From Chrysomallon squamiferum (lineage: Eukaryota > Mollusca > Gastropoda > Neomphalida > Peltospiridae): a DNA stretch of 64,000 nucleotides. The notes beneath the pieces were generated by a model. The model saw only the letters and a list, made by a program, of their open reading frames with translations. It made no database searches and was not told where the DNA came from. Below are positions 62,858-64,000 of this stretch, piece after piece; position 1 is the first letter of the stretch; every line of letters begins with the position of its first letter. The position numbers were made by a program, and so were the translations under genes. The stretch lies in NCBI GenBank assembly GCA_012295275.1, contig CM022677.1, forward strand, positions 17,598,406-17,662,405. Direction: 5' to 3'.

Positions 62858-64000
62858 GTAAGAAACCTAGAGAAGAAACCCGCCCCTACCACGATACAGC
62901 AACCTTTAACGTTCAACAAATACTCGTTATTAATTTTATAACTTTCCTTCATCAGTGGACTTATTTAACTGAATATTTGTTATTTTTATTCATTATTATT
63001 TTTATAACTTGCACTTAATAATACTGAATATTCATTAAGTTATTCATTATTGTTCTACATCATTAAATTAATGTAAAAATATACTTTTACATTTTAATTT
63101 AATATTATTATTATTACCCGTTTTCTTCAGTTATGTTTTATTTTATTTTTTTAATGGTTTAATTTTGATGTCAGTTTTTTCATTTACATTCTGATATTTC
63201 TACATTCAGTTAACAGCATTTGGTAGAAATGGGTTTTAAAAACATTAAAGTTCTTGTGAGGGTGGGGGTAGATTTTTAAGTCTCTCTGTGAGAAATGTGT
63301 TTGTAACATGGTAGATTTTTAGGGCCCATGTTGAGGGTTATATAGTCAGGGTAGAAGATACAAAAAAAAAAAAAAAAAAAAGTGTTGAAAAAAGTGTTAC
63401 CTAATTTAGGCCTGTTGCATCAGTTTCTTATTAAAACACATCTTATAGCAAGAAGTGTACATGTAGATATTTATCAAAACCAACCTGATTGTCCCCATGC
63501 AAAGCTATCTGTTTAGTAAAGAATGATTGTGTTTTGATTTTACTTGAAAAAATAAGTATTTTACATGATATGAACTTAAAATTCTGTCAAATATCTACTA
63601 GCTAATATAGAAAGTGTTTCAGAATGGAAAATGAGAACTAGTAGAATACTATCTGCCATTTCCATTACTAGTTGACAAAAAACCTAGCAAAGTTCCTTTT
63701 TTAAATTAATTTTTTTTTTTAATTAATTCAGATATTTCTACAGTGTTTTATTTACTGTGTTATTTTTTTTAATTAGCAAAGTCAAGATTTTTTTAATTCA
63801 TTTTTAATTTCAGTGTTTAATTTCAGATTTATTTCTTTTTTAATTCATTAATTCAGATATTTCTACAGTGTTTTAGTTTTATTTATTTATTTATTTATTT
63901 TTTATTATTTTTTTTTTATAGCAAAGTTGAGATTTTTTTAAAAATTAATAATTCAGATATTTCTATAGTGTTTTATTTGTATTTATTTATTTATTTATTT
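62858..64000 (+). other. Intron after core exon 10, with a three-copy tandem repeat at the end
   Basis: AT-rich intron. An A run lies at about 63361-63380. From about 63700 a unit of roughly 100-125 bp (AATTCAGATATTTCTACAGT then a GTTTTATTT stretch and AGCAAAGTCAAGATTTTTTT) occurs near 63727, 63852 and 63951, the last copy cut off by the window end. No further exon was recognised. Confidence 0.8.

Noticed and set aside
62858-64000. Next E-protein exon (QSRIEDRL helix) or bHLH exon
   Set aside because: No such frame occurs before the window end. The sequence is AT-rich intron.

Overview
The window is animal (metazoan) DNA. It is very AT-rich and crowded with microsatellites, homopolymer runs and decayed tandem arrays, and nothing in it looks bacterial or viral. 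The only gene supported with confidence lies on the + strand. It is an E protein (class I bHLH transcription factor; TCF4/TCF12/E2A in vertebrates, daughterless in flies). Ten core coding exons form one ordered chain with consistent splice phases, apart from one anomaly in exon 7. Single-locus architecture, divergence from vertebrate E proteins and repeat style suggest an invertebrate, perhaps a mollusc or another spiralian; this placement is a guess.

Layout. 1-10300 is upstream intron: microsatellites, four decayed tandem arrays and four more GC-rich unique patches, with no exon recognised. The exons with the first activation domain and the main promoter must lie before the window. Core exons 1-3 (10301-14784) encode the region after AD1. 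An 11.7-kb intron follows, holding a CpG-rich patch, a roughly 40-bp homeodomain-core minisatellite and the first internal start exon (22118-22186). Core exons 4-5 (26445-27183) carry the basic region that matches the vertebrate TCF4 nuclear localisation signal. A 27.2-kb intron contains two more internal start exons (35265-35366 and 48587-48646), a possible cassette exon (46928-46999), CTCF-like motifs, a triple E-box repeat and a hairpin flanked by E-boxes. Core exons 6-10 (54402-62857) encode the VYSPSP segment, a His/Ser/Thr-rich segment containing a CA microsatellite, the very conserved SSQTGDALGKALAS AD2 core, the SNPSTPVSSPPP segment and the segment before the helix QSRIEDRL of vertebrates. 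The bHLH exons lie beyond 64000.

How the parts work together. Transcripts from the upstream promoter would give a long protein with AD1, NLS and AD2. The three internal start exons each have an ATG with A at -3, an in-frame stop shortly upstream, and a GT donor in phase 0. All three can splice into the phase-0 exon at 54402. Those at 35265 and 48587 would give short proteins lacking AD1 and NLS but keeping AD2 and bHLH. This is the logic of vertebrate TCF4-A and HEBAlt, and the exon at 48587 resembles the vertebrate MYCAYTIPG exon. The main novelty is this multi-promoter architecture in a probable invertebrate, together with a CA repeat inside a coding exon and a splice donor that has been copied in tandem into the following intron.
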